Positions 28,934-37,105 of a stretch of 62,012 nt of DNA are shown here, piece by piece (position 1 is the stretch's first letter; the number at the start of each line of letters is the position of its first letter). The stretch is from contig NZ_LDJG01000025.1 in assembly GCF_001431425.1 (NCBI RefSeq), positions 1-62,012 on the forward strand. The letters run 5' to 3'. The position numbers and the translations under genes are program-made. Source of the DNA: Stenotrophomonas nitritireducens (GTDB lineage: Bacteria > Pseudomonadota > Gammaproteobacteria > Xanthomonadales > Xanthomonadaceae). A model generated the notes under the pieces. The model was not told the DNA's origin. It saw nothing but the letters and a program-made list of their open reading frames with translations, and did not search any database.

Positions 28934-29829
28934 ACGCCACCGCCACGGCAAGCCGCCTCGCTCCGCTGCGCGCGGCGCTGCTGATGTTCGGCAGCGCCAT
29001 GGCCTTCGGCCTGATGGCCATCGCCATCCGCTACGCCACGGCCTACGTGCCGACCCAGGAAGTGGCCTTCTTCCGCAATGCCTTCGGCCTGCTCGCCCTG
29101 CTGCCGATGCTGCTGCGCCCCGGCCACGCGCCGCTGCGCACGCAGCAGCTGCCGCGCTACCTGGTGCGCAGCGCGATCGGCCTGGCCTCGATGCTGTGCG
29201 CCTTCTGGGCGCTGGGCCACCTGCCGCTGTCGCAGGCCATCTCGCTGTCCTATTCCACGCCGCTGTTCGTGACCATTGCCGCGGTGCTGTGGCTGGGCGA
29301 GACCGTGCGCGCGCGCCGCTGGGCCGCGGTGATCGCCGGCTTCATCGGCGTGCTGGTGATCGTGCGGCCCGGCTCGCACGGCTTCCAGGCCGGCAGCCTG
29401 ATCGCGGTGGCCGCGGCCATGCTCAGCGCACTGGTGTCGATCCAGATCAAGCAGCTCACCCGCATCGATGGCCCGGATACGGTGGTGCTCTACACCTACG
29501 TGTTCTGGGTGCCGCTGTCGCTGGTGCCGGCACTGTTCGTGTGGACCTGGCCGACCGGCATCGCCTGGCTGTGGCTGGTGGCCACCGGCGTGCTGGGCAC
29601 GGTCGGCCAGTTGCTATGGACGCGCGCGCTCAGGCTGGGCGAGTTGTCGGCGCTGACACCGATCAGCTTCACCCAGCTGCCGCTGGTGGTCGCCCTGGGC
29701 TGGCTGCTCTTCGACGAACCCCTGGACCGCTGGACCCTGCTGGGCGCGGCCATCATCCTCGCCGCCAACGCCTACATCGCCCACCGCGAGGCGGTGCTGG
29801 CGCGCCGGACGCCGCCGAAAGCGCCCTGA
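28930..29829 (+). CDS. EamA-family (DMT superfamily) transporter
   Basis: A 299-residue inner-membrane protein with about ten helices in two EamA repeats (about 14-140 and 150-285). [27 protein letters not shown] and [21 protein letters not shown] are typical. The GTG at 28930 overlaps the murB stop, so it is translated from the pyrD-murB transcript. Substrate unknown; the link to murB and pyrD is positional. Confidence 0.88.
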   Translation: MNATATASRLAPLRAALLMFGSAMAFGLMAIAIRYATAYVPTQEVAFFRNAFGLLALLPMLLRPGHAPLRTQQLPRYLVRSAIGLASMLCAFWALGHLPLSQAISLSYSTPLFVTIAAVLWLGETVRARRWAAVIAGFIGVLVIVRPGSHGFQAGSLIAVAAAMLSALVSIQIKQLTRIDGPDTVVLYTYVFWVPLSLVPALFVWTWPTGIAWLWLVATGVLGTVGQLLWTRALRLGELSALTPISFTQLPLVVALGWLLFDEPLDRWTLLGAAIILAANAYIAHREAVLARRTPPKAP

Positions 29830-29961
29830 AAGCCGGTCCGGCCGATACTGCCGCCATCATGAACGGCGGCAGTGCCGGTACCGGCGCGCCGACATTGATT
29901 GGACACCGGCCATGCCACGCTTGCCGCCCTTGGCCTATGGTTCCGAGCGGGGAACGATCGC

Positions 29962-30633
29962 ATGCGCATCCTGGTTGCCGAAGACGACCGCGACATCGCC
30001 GCCGGGGTGTGTGCCTCGCTGCAGCGGCAGGGACATGCCGTGGATCACGTCGGCGATGGCGCGCAGGCGGACGCGGCGCTGGCCTCGATCCGCTACGACA
30101 TGCTGATCCTCGACCTGGGCCTGCCCTCGCTTGAGGGCACCGCGGTGCTGCAGCGCCTGCGCCAGCGCGGCGACAGCCTGCCGGTGCTGGTGGTGACCGC
30201 GCGCGATGGCCTGCAGGAACGGGTGCGCACCCTGGACCTCGGCGCCGACGACTACCTGATCAAGCCCTTTGCGGTGGACGAACTGGAAGCGCGGGTCCGT
30301 GCCCAGCTGCGCCGGGTCACCAGCAACGGCCAGCCGGAACTGCGCATCGGCAGGCTGCGCCTGGACCTGCCCGGGCACCGCGTCTGGATGAACACCGATC
30401 CGCTGGAGCTCACCGCCCGCGAGTTCGGCCTGCTCTCGGCGCTGGCCACCCGCCCGGACCGCATCAGCTCCCGCGCGCAGCTGGTCGAAGCCCTGTGCAG
30501 CTGGGACGAGGAACTGACCGACAACGGCCTGGACATCGCCCTGCACCGGCTGCGGCGCAAGCTGCGCCCGGGCGGCATGGGCATCCGCACCGTGCGCGGG
30601 CTGGGCTACATGCTGGAGGAAGCGGCCGAGTGA
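29962..30633 (+). CDS. two-component response regulator, OmpR/PhoB family
   Basis: A 223-residue regulator. The receiver domain (1-115) has the acidic pair in VAEDDRD, phospho-acceptor Asp51 in LILDLGLPSLEG, Thr79 in LVVTARD and Lys101 in DDYLIKPF. The C-terminal winged helix (about 125-220) ends with the typical NGLDIALHRLRRKL and IRTVRGLGYML. It most resembles the QseB/PmrA/TctD branch. The ATG at 29962 is preferred over an upstream frame that lacks family homology. It overlaps the kinase gene in GTGA; the two form a signalling pair. Confidence 0.93.
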   Translation: MRILVAEDDRDIAAGVCASLQRQGHAVDHVGDGAQADAALASIRYDMLILDLGLPSLEGTAVLQRLRQRGDSLPVLVVTARDGLQERVRTLDLGADDYLIKPFAVDELEARVRAQLRRVTSNGQPELRIGRLRLDLPGHRVWMNTDPLELTAREFGLLSALATRPDRISSRAQLVEALCSWDEELTDNGLDIALHRLRRKLRPGGMGIRTVRGLGYMLEEAAE

Positions 30634-32012
30634 GCACGCTGCGCGCGCGCCATCCCAGCCTGCGCCGGCGCCTGCTGGCGTTCCTGGCGCTGCCGATGCT
30701 GGTCCTGCTGCTGCTCAACGCGGTGATCACCTATCGCATCGCGCTGGCCTATTCCAACCACCTGCACGACCGCAACCTGCTCGACGACACGCAGTCCTTC
30801 GCGCGGATGCTGCAGACCATGCCGTTGAGCGGGGAACTGTCGCCGCAGGCGCGCTTCCTGCTCGAATACGATCCCGACGGCCACGGCTATTTCAACGTGG
30901 ACAGCCTGCACCACGGCATCCTGGTCAGCAATGCCGATTTCAGCGCGGTGGCCAAGTCCCGGGACTGCGTCGATTCGACGCCGCTGCTGTACAGCGCACA
31001 CCTCAACCAGCAGAAAGTGCGCCTGGCCACACTGTGCATCCAGAGCGCGACCGACCCGGGCGACCGGCTGGCGGTGACCGTCGGCGAGACCTTCGACGAC
31101 CGCCGCCAGCGCGCCCAGGAAATCCTGATGATCACCATCCCGATGATGGCCCTGCTGATGCTGTGCGTCGGCGCGCTGGTCTGGTTCGGGGTCAATCACG
31201 GCCTGCGCATCCTGCGCCCGCTGACCCGGCAGCTGGCCGAGCGCAAGCGCGACCTTGCGCCGATCTCCAACCCGGACGTGCCGCGCGAAATCCTGCCGCT
31301 GATCGAGACCATCGATGGCCTGTTCGGGCGCCTGGCGGAAATGATCGCGCTGCAGGAGCGTTTCGTCGCCGATGCCGCGCACCAGCTGCGCACGCCGCTG
31401 GCCGGCATCAGCCTGCATGTGGACCGCGCGTTGAGCGCCACCGACGGCAAGACCCGGACCGAGGCGCTGGAACACGTGCGCCGCCTCAACCAGCGCACCG
31501 CCCGCGTCTCCGGCCAGCTGCTGGCGCTGACCCGCGCGCAGGCCTCGCCGGCGGTGGTGGAGACGCTGGACCTGACCGCGCTGGTGCCCGAATGGGTCGC
31601 CATGCGCGTGCCCGAGGCGATCCGCGCCGGCGTCGACCTGGGCTACCAGCGGCCGGACGAAACCCTGCGGGTTCCCGGCTATGCGCCGGTGCTGCAGGAG
31701 GCACTGGACAACCTGATCGACAACGCCCTGCACTACGCCGGCCGCGGCGCGACGGTCACGGTCGGCATCGCGGCCAGCGGCAACCAGGTCGAGCTCTACG
31801 TCGAGGACGATGGCCCCGGCGTTCCCGAGGCGGCGATGGCACGCCTGGGCGAACGCTTCTATCGGGTCGCCGGTACGCAGGAAAACGGTACCGGGCTGGG
31901 ACTTGCGATCGCGCATGAAGCGGTGGAGCACTTCCGCGGCACGATCCACTACCAGACTTCGGTTCCGCATGGTCTCAAGGTTTCCATCCTGCTGCCCCGG
32001 CTTACCCCGTAG
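30630..32012 (+). CDS. two-component sensor histidine kinase
   Basis: A 460-residue membrane kinase paired with the preceding regulator. Helices at about 15-36 and 164-188 flank a periplasmic sensor region (about 37-163) resembling the TctE N-terminal domain. HAMP-like linker residues 190-240 lead to the phospho-acceptor His251 in ADAAHQLRTPLAGI, and the ATPase has LDNLIDNALHYAG (N box), VEDDGPGVPE (G1) and ENGTGLGLAIAHEAVE (G2). The GTG at 30630 is fixed by overlap. The TAG stop lies within a GTAG repeat. Tricarboxylate sensing is a guess from the sensor type only. Confidence 0.92.
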   Translation: MSTLRARHPSLRRRLLAFLALPMLVLLLLNAVITYRIALAYSNHLHDRNLLDDTQSFARMLQTMPLSGELSPQARFLLEYDPDGHGYFNVDSLHHGILVSNADFSAVAKSRDCVDSTPLLYSAHLNQQKVRLATLCIQSATDPGDRLAVTVGETFDDRRQRAQEILMITIPMMALLMLCVGALVWFGVNHGLRILRPLTRQLAERKRDLAPISNPDVPREILPLIETIDGLFGRLAEMIALQERFVADAAHQLRTPLAGISLHVDRALSATDGKTRTEALEHVRRLNQRTARVSGQLLALTRAQASPAVVETLDLTALVPEWVAMRVPEAIRAGVDLGYQRPDETLRVPGYAPVLQEALDNLIDNALHYAGRGATVTVGIAASGNQVELYVEDDGPGVPEAAMARLGERFYRVAGTQENGTGLGLAIAHEAVEHFRGTIHYQTSVPHGLKVSILLPRLTP

Positions 32013-32133
32013 AGCGGGGCCACGCCCCGCCTGCACCTTGTCGATGAGGCCCCTGCCGGGCGGCGCCCGGCACTACGGAACCTCCAGCATTACAGTTCCG
32101 GTGCAGGCCCTGCCGGGCGGCGCCCGGCGCTAC
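32009..32133. repeat. cluster of three GTAG-type palindromic repeats
   Basis: Element 1 (32009-32031, plus) is GTAG then GCGGGGC/GCCCCGC and includes the kinase stop codon. Elements 2 (32053-32076) and 3 (32109-32133) are in the opposite orientation, each GTAG(T/C)GCCGGGCG with its complementary arm. Elements 2 and 3 lie in a tandem duplication of about 57 bases whose flanks (ACGGAACCTCCA) are also repeated. They resemble SMAG elements of Stenotrophomonas. Confidence 0.8.
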
Positions 32134-32243
32134 GGAACCTCCAACGTTACCGTTGATGAATACACGCCGGTCCATTGCCGGGCCTGAAAGGCTGGCGAAA
32201 AGGCCGGCTGCGATCCTTCGCCCATCTGCAGGAAGGTGAATGC

Positions 32244-33083
32244 GTGACGATGCCAGGTTCCCAGGAGTTTCTGTTCGAAGGCGGCCGCAGCGGCGTGCTG
32301 CTGATCCACGGCCTGACCGGCACGCCGATGGAGATGCGCCTGCTCGGCAAGGGCCTGGCCAATGCCGGCTTCACCGTGCACGGGGTGCAGCTGCCCGGCC
32401 ATTGCGGCAGCGTCGAGGAACTGGTCGCCACCCGCTGGCAGGACTGGTACGGCGGCGTCGAACGTGCCGCCGAACGCCTGCGCGCGCGGGTGGACACGCT
32501 GTTCGTCGGCGGACTGTCGATGGGCGCGGTGCTGGCGCTGGCGCTGGCCGCCGAGCGCCCTGAGCTGGTCGCAGGAGTCGGCGTATACGGCGCCACTTTC
32601 CGCTATGACGGCTGGAACATCCCCGCGATGGCGAAACTGTCGTTCCTGCTGCCGCTGTTCAAGCGGCTGGGCATCGGCCGAAACCGCATGTTCATGGAGG
32701 AGCCGCCCTACGGGCTGCGCGACGAGCGCATCCGTGCCCAGGTCAGCGCCTCGATGCTGTCCGGCGACAGCGCCGCCGCCGGCCTGCCCGGCAACCCATG
32801 GCCGGCGCTGGCCGAAATGCATGGGCTGGCCGCCTGGGTGAAGCCGCGCCTGCCAAAGGTTGTCGCCCCGTGCCTGATCGCGCACGCACGCGAGGACGAC
32901 ATCGCCAGCCTCGATAACGCCCGACTGGTGGCCGCGCGCGTCGCCGGCCCCACCGAAATGCTGATCCTGGAAAACAGCTACCACATGATCACGATCGACC
33001 GCGAACGGCGCCTGCTGATCGAGCGCAGCGCCGGGTTCTTCAACGCCATCGCCGCCGGCCGGACGCTGGCCGACGCCGCCTGA
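32244..33083 (+). CDS. alpha/beta-hydrolase, carboxylesterase type
   Basis: A 279-residue serine hydrolase. LLIHGLTGTPMEMRLLG holds the oxyanion residues, FVGGLSMGAVLAL the nucleophile Ser92, HAREDDIASLDNA the Asp and LENSYHMITIDRER the His, so the triad is complete. It resembles the Est30/carboxylesterase group that cleaves short acyl esters or thioesters. GTG at 32244 is chosen for its spacing of 7 from AGGAAGG; an ATG two codons on is possible. Its stop overlaps the next gene by one base, making it the first gene of a four-gene unit with two small transporters and a DegT-like enzyme. It could deacylate the product of the facing cluster. Confidence 0.85.
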   Translation: MTMPGSQEFLFEGGRSGVLLIHGLTGTPMEMRLLGKGLANAGFTVHGVQLPGHCGSVEELVATRWQDWYGGVERAAERLRARVDTLFVGGLSMGAVLALALAAERPELVAGVGVYGATFRYDGWNIPAMAKLSFLLPLFKRLGIGRNRMFMEEPPYGLRDERIRAQVSASMLSGDSAAAGLPGNPWPALAEMHGLAAWVKPRLPKVVAPCLIAHAREDDIASLDNARLVAARVAGPTEMLILENSYHMITIDRERRLLIERSAGFFNAIAAGRTLADAA

Positions 33084-33442
33084 TGTCCGCGCTCGTCGTC
33101 ACCCTGTGGCTGCTCAACGTGCTGCTGGATACCGGCGGGCAACTGGCGTTCAAGGCGGCGGCGGGGGATCCGGATGCCGGCGAAGGCTTCGCGCGCTGGA
33201 AGCACATGCTGTCGCGGCCGTGGCTGGGCCTGGGCATCGCCTGCTACGTGCTGGAATTCGTGGTCTGGATCGCCTTCCTGTCGCTGGTGCCGCTCTCGCG
33301 CGGCGTGCTGCTCGGCTCGATCAACATCGTCGCGCTGATGCTCGCCGGGCGCTTCCTGTTCAAGGAACGCCTGACCCGCCTGCGCGTGGCCGGCATGCTG
33401 CTGGTCAGCCTGGGCGTGGCCGTGGTGGGGGTGGCCGGATGA
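33083..33442 (+). CDS. small four-helix EamA/SMR-type membrane protein, ArnE/ArnF-like (subunit 1)
   Basis: A 119-residue protein with four predicted helices. VTLWLLNVLLDTGGQLAFKAAA is the first, and SLVPLSRGVLLGSINIVALMLAGRFLFKERLTRLRVAGMLLVSLGVAVVG is a half-EamA repeat. Size and topology match ArnE/ArnF, the paired flippase subunits for undecaprenyl-phosphate-aminoarabinose. It begins one base before the esterase stop and overlaps the second small protein in ATGA. A heterodimer that flips a lipid-linked or amphipathic amine fits, but substrate is unproven. Confidence 0.78.
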   Translation: MSALVVTLWLLNVLLDTGGQLAFKAAAGDPDAGEGFARWKHMLSRPWLGLGIACYVLEFVVWIAFLSLVPLSRGVLLGSINIVALMLAGRFLFKERLTRLRVAGMLLVSLGVAVVGVAG

Positions 33443-33846
33443 GGCGCCTGTACCTGGTCGGGTTCCCCCTGCTGATGACCTTCGACACCCTGGCCCAGCT
33501 GTGCTTCAAGCTGGCCGGCGACGGCGCGCTGCCGGTGGAAGCCAATACCGCCTGGGTGCTGCGGGTGCTGTCCCAGCCCTGGGTGTACGGCGCCATCCTC
33601 GGCTACATCGGCGCGTTCTTCACCTGGATGAGCCTGCTCAAGCACGCTCCGATCGGGCCCGCGTTCGCCGCCTCGCACCTGGAGGTGGTCAGCGTGCTGC
33701 TGCTTTCGGCCTGGCTGCTGCACGAACCTGTCGGCCCGCTGCACCTGCTCGGCGCGGCCCTGATCGTGGCCGGCATCGTCTGTCTCGGCGTCGCCGAATC
33801 CGACGATCCGCATTCACCGGCCCCAGCCGGCGACATGCAGGAATGA
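33439..33846 (+). CDS. small four-helix EamA/SMR-type membrane protein, ArnE/ArnF-like (subunit 2)
   Basis: A 135-residue protein with four helices and a short polar tail. LMTFDTLAQLCFKLAGDGALP and IGPAFAASHLEVVSVLLLSAWLLHEPVGPLHLLGAALIVAGIVCLGV are the matching half-EamA segments. It is translationally coupled to both neighbours (ATGA overlaps at 33439 and 33843). Adjacent, unequal-length copies are the hallmark of paired SMR-type transporters such as ArnEF. The two proteins are only distantly alike in sequence. Confidence 0.78.
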   Translation: MRRLYLVGFPLLMTFDTLAQLCFKLAGDGALPVEANTAWVLRVLSQPWVYGAILGYIGAFFTWMSLLKHAPIGPAFAASHLEVVSVLLLSAWLLHEPVGPLHLLGAALIVAGIVCLGVAESDDPHSPAPAGDMQE

Positions 33847-35057
33847 GCCGGCGCTTTCCCGGCGAACTGCCGCCCACCGCCGGGCTCCCGTTGCGGTGGC
33901 GGGATTTCCTGCCGGGGGACGCGCAACTGGGCGACACACTGGCCCAGCTGCTGGGTACGCCGCCGATGCAGCTGGAGTGCTCGGGCACCTCGGCGCTGCG
34001 CATCGCATTGCAGACCCTGCAGCAACTGCAGCCGCAGCGGCGCGTGGTGATCGTGCCCGCCTATACCTGCCCGCTGGTCGCCATCGCGGTGCACAGCCTC
34101 GGGCTGGAACTGCGCCTGTGCGATCTGGCGCCGGGGGGCTTCGACTTCGACCACCACGCGCTCACGGCCCTCTGCGACACGGACACGCTGGCGGTGGTTC
34201 CAACCCACCTCGGTGGCCGCGTCGCCGACGTGGAGCGCGCCTGCGCCATCGCCGGCCGCCATGGCATCTTCGTCATCGAGGATGCCGCGCAGGCGCTGGG
34301 CGCCGTCGATCGCGGCCGCAGCGTCGGCCTGCGCGGCGACATCGGCCTCTTCAGCCTCGCCGCCGGCAAGGGCCTGAGCCTGTTCGAAGGCGGCCTGCTG
34401 CTCGCCCGCGACCCTGACCTGCGCGCACTGCTGGGGCGGATTTCACGGCAGCACATCCACGGCGACTGGCGCTGGGAACTGAGGCGCAGCGTGGAACTGC
34501 TCGGGCTCGCCGCATGCTACCGCCCTTCGCTGTTGCCGCTGGCCTATGGCCGGCCGCTGCGGCGCGCGCTGGCCGCTGGCGATCCGGAAGCGGCAGTCGG
34601 CGACGTGTTTCCACTGCAGATCCCGCAACACCGCGTCGGCCGCTGGCGCCGCGCCGTCGGCAACCGCGCCGCCACGCGCCTGCCGGCCTTCCTCGACGAG
34701 GGCCGGGCGCGTGCGCAACGCTGGAACGCCCGGCTGCGGGAGCTGCCGGGCGTACAGGTCCACGACGACCCGCCCGGAGCACGGGGAGTATGGCCGCTGC
34801 TGATGCTGCGGTTTGCCGACGGCGGCCAGCGCGACGCCGCCCTGCGGCGGCTGTGGACGCGCGGACTCGGCGTGAGCCGCATGTTCATCCACGCCCTGCC
34901 CGACTACGCCTACCTGCGCGGCATCGTCCCCGCCGTGGACACGCCCAACGCACGCGACTTCGCCGCGCGCACGCTGACCATCGGCAACAGCCCGTGGCTG
35001 GATGACGCCCGCTTCGAGGTCATCGTCGAGGAACTGCGCGCCGCGCTCGCCCCATAG
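33843..35057 (+). CDS. DegT/DnrJ/EryC1/StrS-family PLP aminotransferase
   Basis: A 404-residue fold-type I PLP enzyme. The cofactor site is recognisable: CSGTSALRIALQTL for the phosphate turn, IVPAYTCPLVAIAV, EDAAQALGAV with the PLP-binding Asp147, and the Schiff-base Lys176 in FSLAAGKGLSLFEGG. Relatives (ArnB, DesV and others) aminate nucleotide-linked keto-sugars, but no sugar-nucleotide enzyme lies nearby and the C-terminal half is Arg-rich and divergent. Coupled to the ArnE/F-like pair, it may aminate the transported compound. The substrate is unknown. It ends at the convergent boundary with the minus-strand cluster. Confidence 0.82.
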   Translation: MSRRFPGELPPTAGLPLRWRDFLPGDAQLGDTLAQLLGTPPMQLECSGTSALRIALQTLQQLQPQRRVVIVPAYTCPLVAIAVHSLGLELRLCDLAPGGFDFDHHALTALCDTDTLAVVPTHLGGRVADVERACAIAGRHGIFVIEDAAQALGAVDRGRSVGLRGDIGLFSLAAGKGLSLFEGGLLLARDPDLRALLGRISRQHIHGDWRWELRRSVELLGLAACYRPSLLPLAYGRPLRRALAAGDPEAAVGDVFPLQIPQHRVGRWRRAVGNRAATRLPAFLDEGRARAQRWNARLRELPGVQVHDDPPGARGVWPLLMLRFADGGQRDAALRRLWTRGLGVSRMFIHALPDYAYLRGIVPAVDTPNARDFAARTLTIGNSPWLDDARFEVIVEELRAALAP

Positions 35058-35087
35058 CGGGGCTTACCCGAATGGGTATTTCACCCT

Positions 35088-35156
35088 GTAGAGCGGCGCA
35101 ACGCCCCGCTGCGGCATTCCCGATCAAGCCCCCAGCCTGGCATCGCCCGGCGCTAC
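35088..35156. repeat. pair of facing GTAG-type repeats between convergent operons
   Basis: One GTAG element reads on the plus strand (35088-35110, AGCGGCGC/GCCCCGCT, imperfect). The other reads on the minus strand (35134-35156, GTAGCGCCGGGCGATG). The minus element supplies the TAG stop of the desaturase-like gene. They fill the 95-base gap between two convergent units and could serve as a bidirectional transcript end. Confidence 0.65.
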
Positions 35157-36202
35157 GACTCCGTGGACGGATGCGCCGTGTCGTCGTGCTCGACCGGAGC
35201 ATGTTCGACGGAGGCATGTTCGACAGGAACCGGCTCGCAATCCTCGCTGAAAGCCACCTCGCCGAATTTCCAGCCCAGCGGTCGCCGCACCGTGCCCCAG
35301 AAGCGGCGTACCGCATGCCATTGCATGGCAAGCACGCCGCGCTGGTTGTCGGCATCGACCACCGGATCGGCCACGCCGGTCGGACGGATCGGCTCGCCAT
35401 ACAGCGCGGTGCCGAACAGCACGTCCCAGAAGGCGAACACCTGGCCGAAATTGCAGTTGTGCAGGCCCGGCCGCTGCGGATCCACGACCATGTGGTGCAG
35501 GCGGTGGAAGACAGGATCCACCGCCAGCCGGCTGCCCCAGCGGCCAAAGCCGAAGCGGACATTGGTATGCGAGTAGTTCTGCACCAGTTCGCCGAGCAGC
35601 ATCAGCGCGGCGAATTCGTCGGCTTCCACCCCGGCCAGCAGCCCTACCCCTGCCAGGATCACCGACTGCAGCATGCCGTCCAGCCAGCTGCCGCGGTCGT
35701 TCGACCAGCAGCTCAGCTGGCGCTGGCTGTGGTGCAGGCTGTGCAGCGCCCACCACCACGGAATCGCGTGCTGGGCGCGGTGCATCCAGTAGTAGACGAA
35801 GTCGTACAGCAGGTAATAGACCGCGAACAGCAGCCACGGATGCTGCTGGAACCATGGCACCCACGCGCGCAGACCGTGCGGTCCCTGCACCGTCTCGGGG
35901 CTGCCGCCCAGCGAGGCCAGCGGCGCCAGCACCAGGTAACTGAACAGCGGGAACAGCCCCAGCAGCATCAGCAGGGTGTAGGTGCGGTCCACGCGGGTCA
36001 GGTTCCGGTCCTGCCAGCGTTCGGCAGGCCACAGGCTTTCCAGCGGCCGGAACACGCCGGCGATCAGCGTCAGCTGCAGCGCGGTCAGCAGCAGCGCGAT
36101 GGCGATGTCATGGGGATCGTCGTGGCGCCCCAGCGCCTGCAGCGCCGGCGTCACCACGTGATCGGCCAGCCACATCACCGGCGCCCAGCCGTGCACGTCC
36201 AT
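35153..36202 (-). CDS. fatty-acid hydroxylase / sterol-desaturase superfamily membrane protein
   Basis: A 349-residue membrane di-iron oxygenase. Five to six helices surround the histidine clusters HRAQH (141-145), HSLHH (154-158), His212 in SHTNVRFG, HRLHH (233-237) and His248, the full HX3-4H/HX2-3HH set. It should hydroxylate or desaturate an acyl or alkyl chain. The C-terminus carries a tandem repeat (PVEHASVEHAPVEHDD). It is the last gene of the ACP/ketoacyl-synthase unit, one base after the arginase-like gene, so its likely substrate is the lipid made by that unit. Confidence 0.86.
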   Translation of the reverse strand: MDVHGWAPVMWLADHVVTPALQALGRHDDPHDIAIALLLTALQLTLIAGVFRPLESLWPAERWQDRNLTRVDRTYTLLMLLGLFPLFSYLVLAPLASLGGSPETVQGPHGLRAWVPWFQQHPWLLFAVYYLLYDFVYYWMHRAQHAIPWWWALHSLHHSQRQLSCWSNDRGSWLDGMLQSVILAGVGLLAGVEADEFAALMLLGELVQNYSHTNVRFGFGRWGSRLAVDPVFHRLHHMVVDPQRPGLHNCNFGQVFAFWDVLFGTALYGEPIRPTGVADPVVDADNQRGVLAMQWHAVRRFWGTVRRPLGWKFGEVAFSEDCEPVPVEHASVEHAPVEHDDTAHPSTES

Positions 36203-36203
36203 C

Positions 36204-37103
36204 TCAGCGCGGCCCCGCGCCCGGCACCTCGGCCAGCGCCGACAACAGGCGCTGGTTCACCTCGCGCTGCTGCGCCTGCCATGCATGCAGGGTATGGCCG
36301 GGAATCTCCGGCTGCCCATCCAGCGCCGACAACAGCCGCTTGACCCGGCTGCGGTAGCGGTACTGCGACACCTCGCCGGTGATGTCGCTGCCCACCAGCC
36401 CGCCCTCGTGCAGCGCGTGGATCACCGCCAGCGCATGGCCGAGGCGGAAACGCCCCTGGTCCCAGTTGGTGCGCGCGACCTCTTCGGCGAACACGTCCTT
36501 GTCGATGGACAGGTAGGTCGGCTGCGGCCGCCGCTGCTGCTCCGCGACGAAGGCTTCCACCAGCGCCGAAGGCGAATCGAAACTGCGGAAGCCACGGCCC
36601 AGGCCCATGTACCGCGCCCAGCGCACCGGCACGCCCATGCTCCAATAGGTGAGCCTGCCCGACAGCAGCGGCCGCCAGCGGTTCTCCCAGGCGTGCGCGC
36701 TGCCGATGTCGTGCGAGGTGATGCCCAGCACATGCACGTGGCTGATCTGCGGCAATGCCGCGGCCCAGCTGACCCAGGAACCGCAGTGGATGCCGAACGG
36801 GTAGCGCATGTTGTCCGGATGGTTGTCCAGCACCACCAGCTGGTACCGGGCACCGGCATCCAGGCGGCGCAGCAGCGGATAGCTCAGGTGGTGGAAGTCG
36901 CCGCTGCCGAACAGCACCGTGCCATGGCGGGCCGGCAGCCGTTCGTCGAGCAGGGCCGAGAACCGGCGCAGGCTGGCCTGCGAACAGGCAAAACGCAGTT
37001 CCTCCTGCCAGTCCTGCAGCGCGACGACGCGCTCGCCGCCGAGCGACAACACCGAACCGTCCAGATCGAGTACGACCGGGGACCGCAGCGCATCAGCCTC
37101 CAT
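36204..37103 (-). CDS. divergent arginase/ureohydrolase-fold protein
   Basis: A 299-residue protein with the dinuclear-metal motifs of the arginase superfamily: GSGDFHH (66-72, equivalent to GGDH), LDNHPDN (92-98, the DxHxD motif) and SIDKDVF (199-205, the DxD motif). The usual substrate loops of arginase and agmatinase are not recognisable. Members hydrolyse guanidino compounds or remove acyl groups from amines, so it could release urea or trim an amide in the pathway. The ATG at 37103 follows the transferase stop by 2 bases. No arginine-catabolism gene is nearby, so classical arginase function is unlikely. Confidence 0.72.
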   Translation of the reverse strand: MEADALRSPVVLDLDGSVLSLGGERVVALQDWQEELRFACSQASLRRFSALLDERLPARHGTVLFGSGDFHHLSYPLLRRLDAGARYQLVVLDNHPDNMRYPFGIHCGSWVSWAAALPQISHVHVLGITSHDIGSAHAWENRWRPLLSGRLTYWSMGVPVRWARYMGLGRGFRSFDSPSALVEAFVAEQQRRPQPTYLSIDKDVFAEEVARTNWDQGRFRLGHALAVIHALHEGGLVGSDITGEVSQYRYRSRVKRLLSALDGQPEIPGHTLHAWQAQQREVNQRLLSALAEVPGAGPR

Positions 37104-37105
37104 GC

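Noticed and set aside
32009..32133. Possible CRISPR array because of repeated palindromes
   Set aside because: Units are GTAG-type palindromes in mixed orientation, with no regular spacers and no cas gene nearby.
36204..37103. Calling the gene rocF/speB (arginase or agmatinase)
   Set aside because: Only metal motifs match; substrate loops and context do not.
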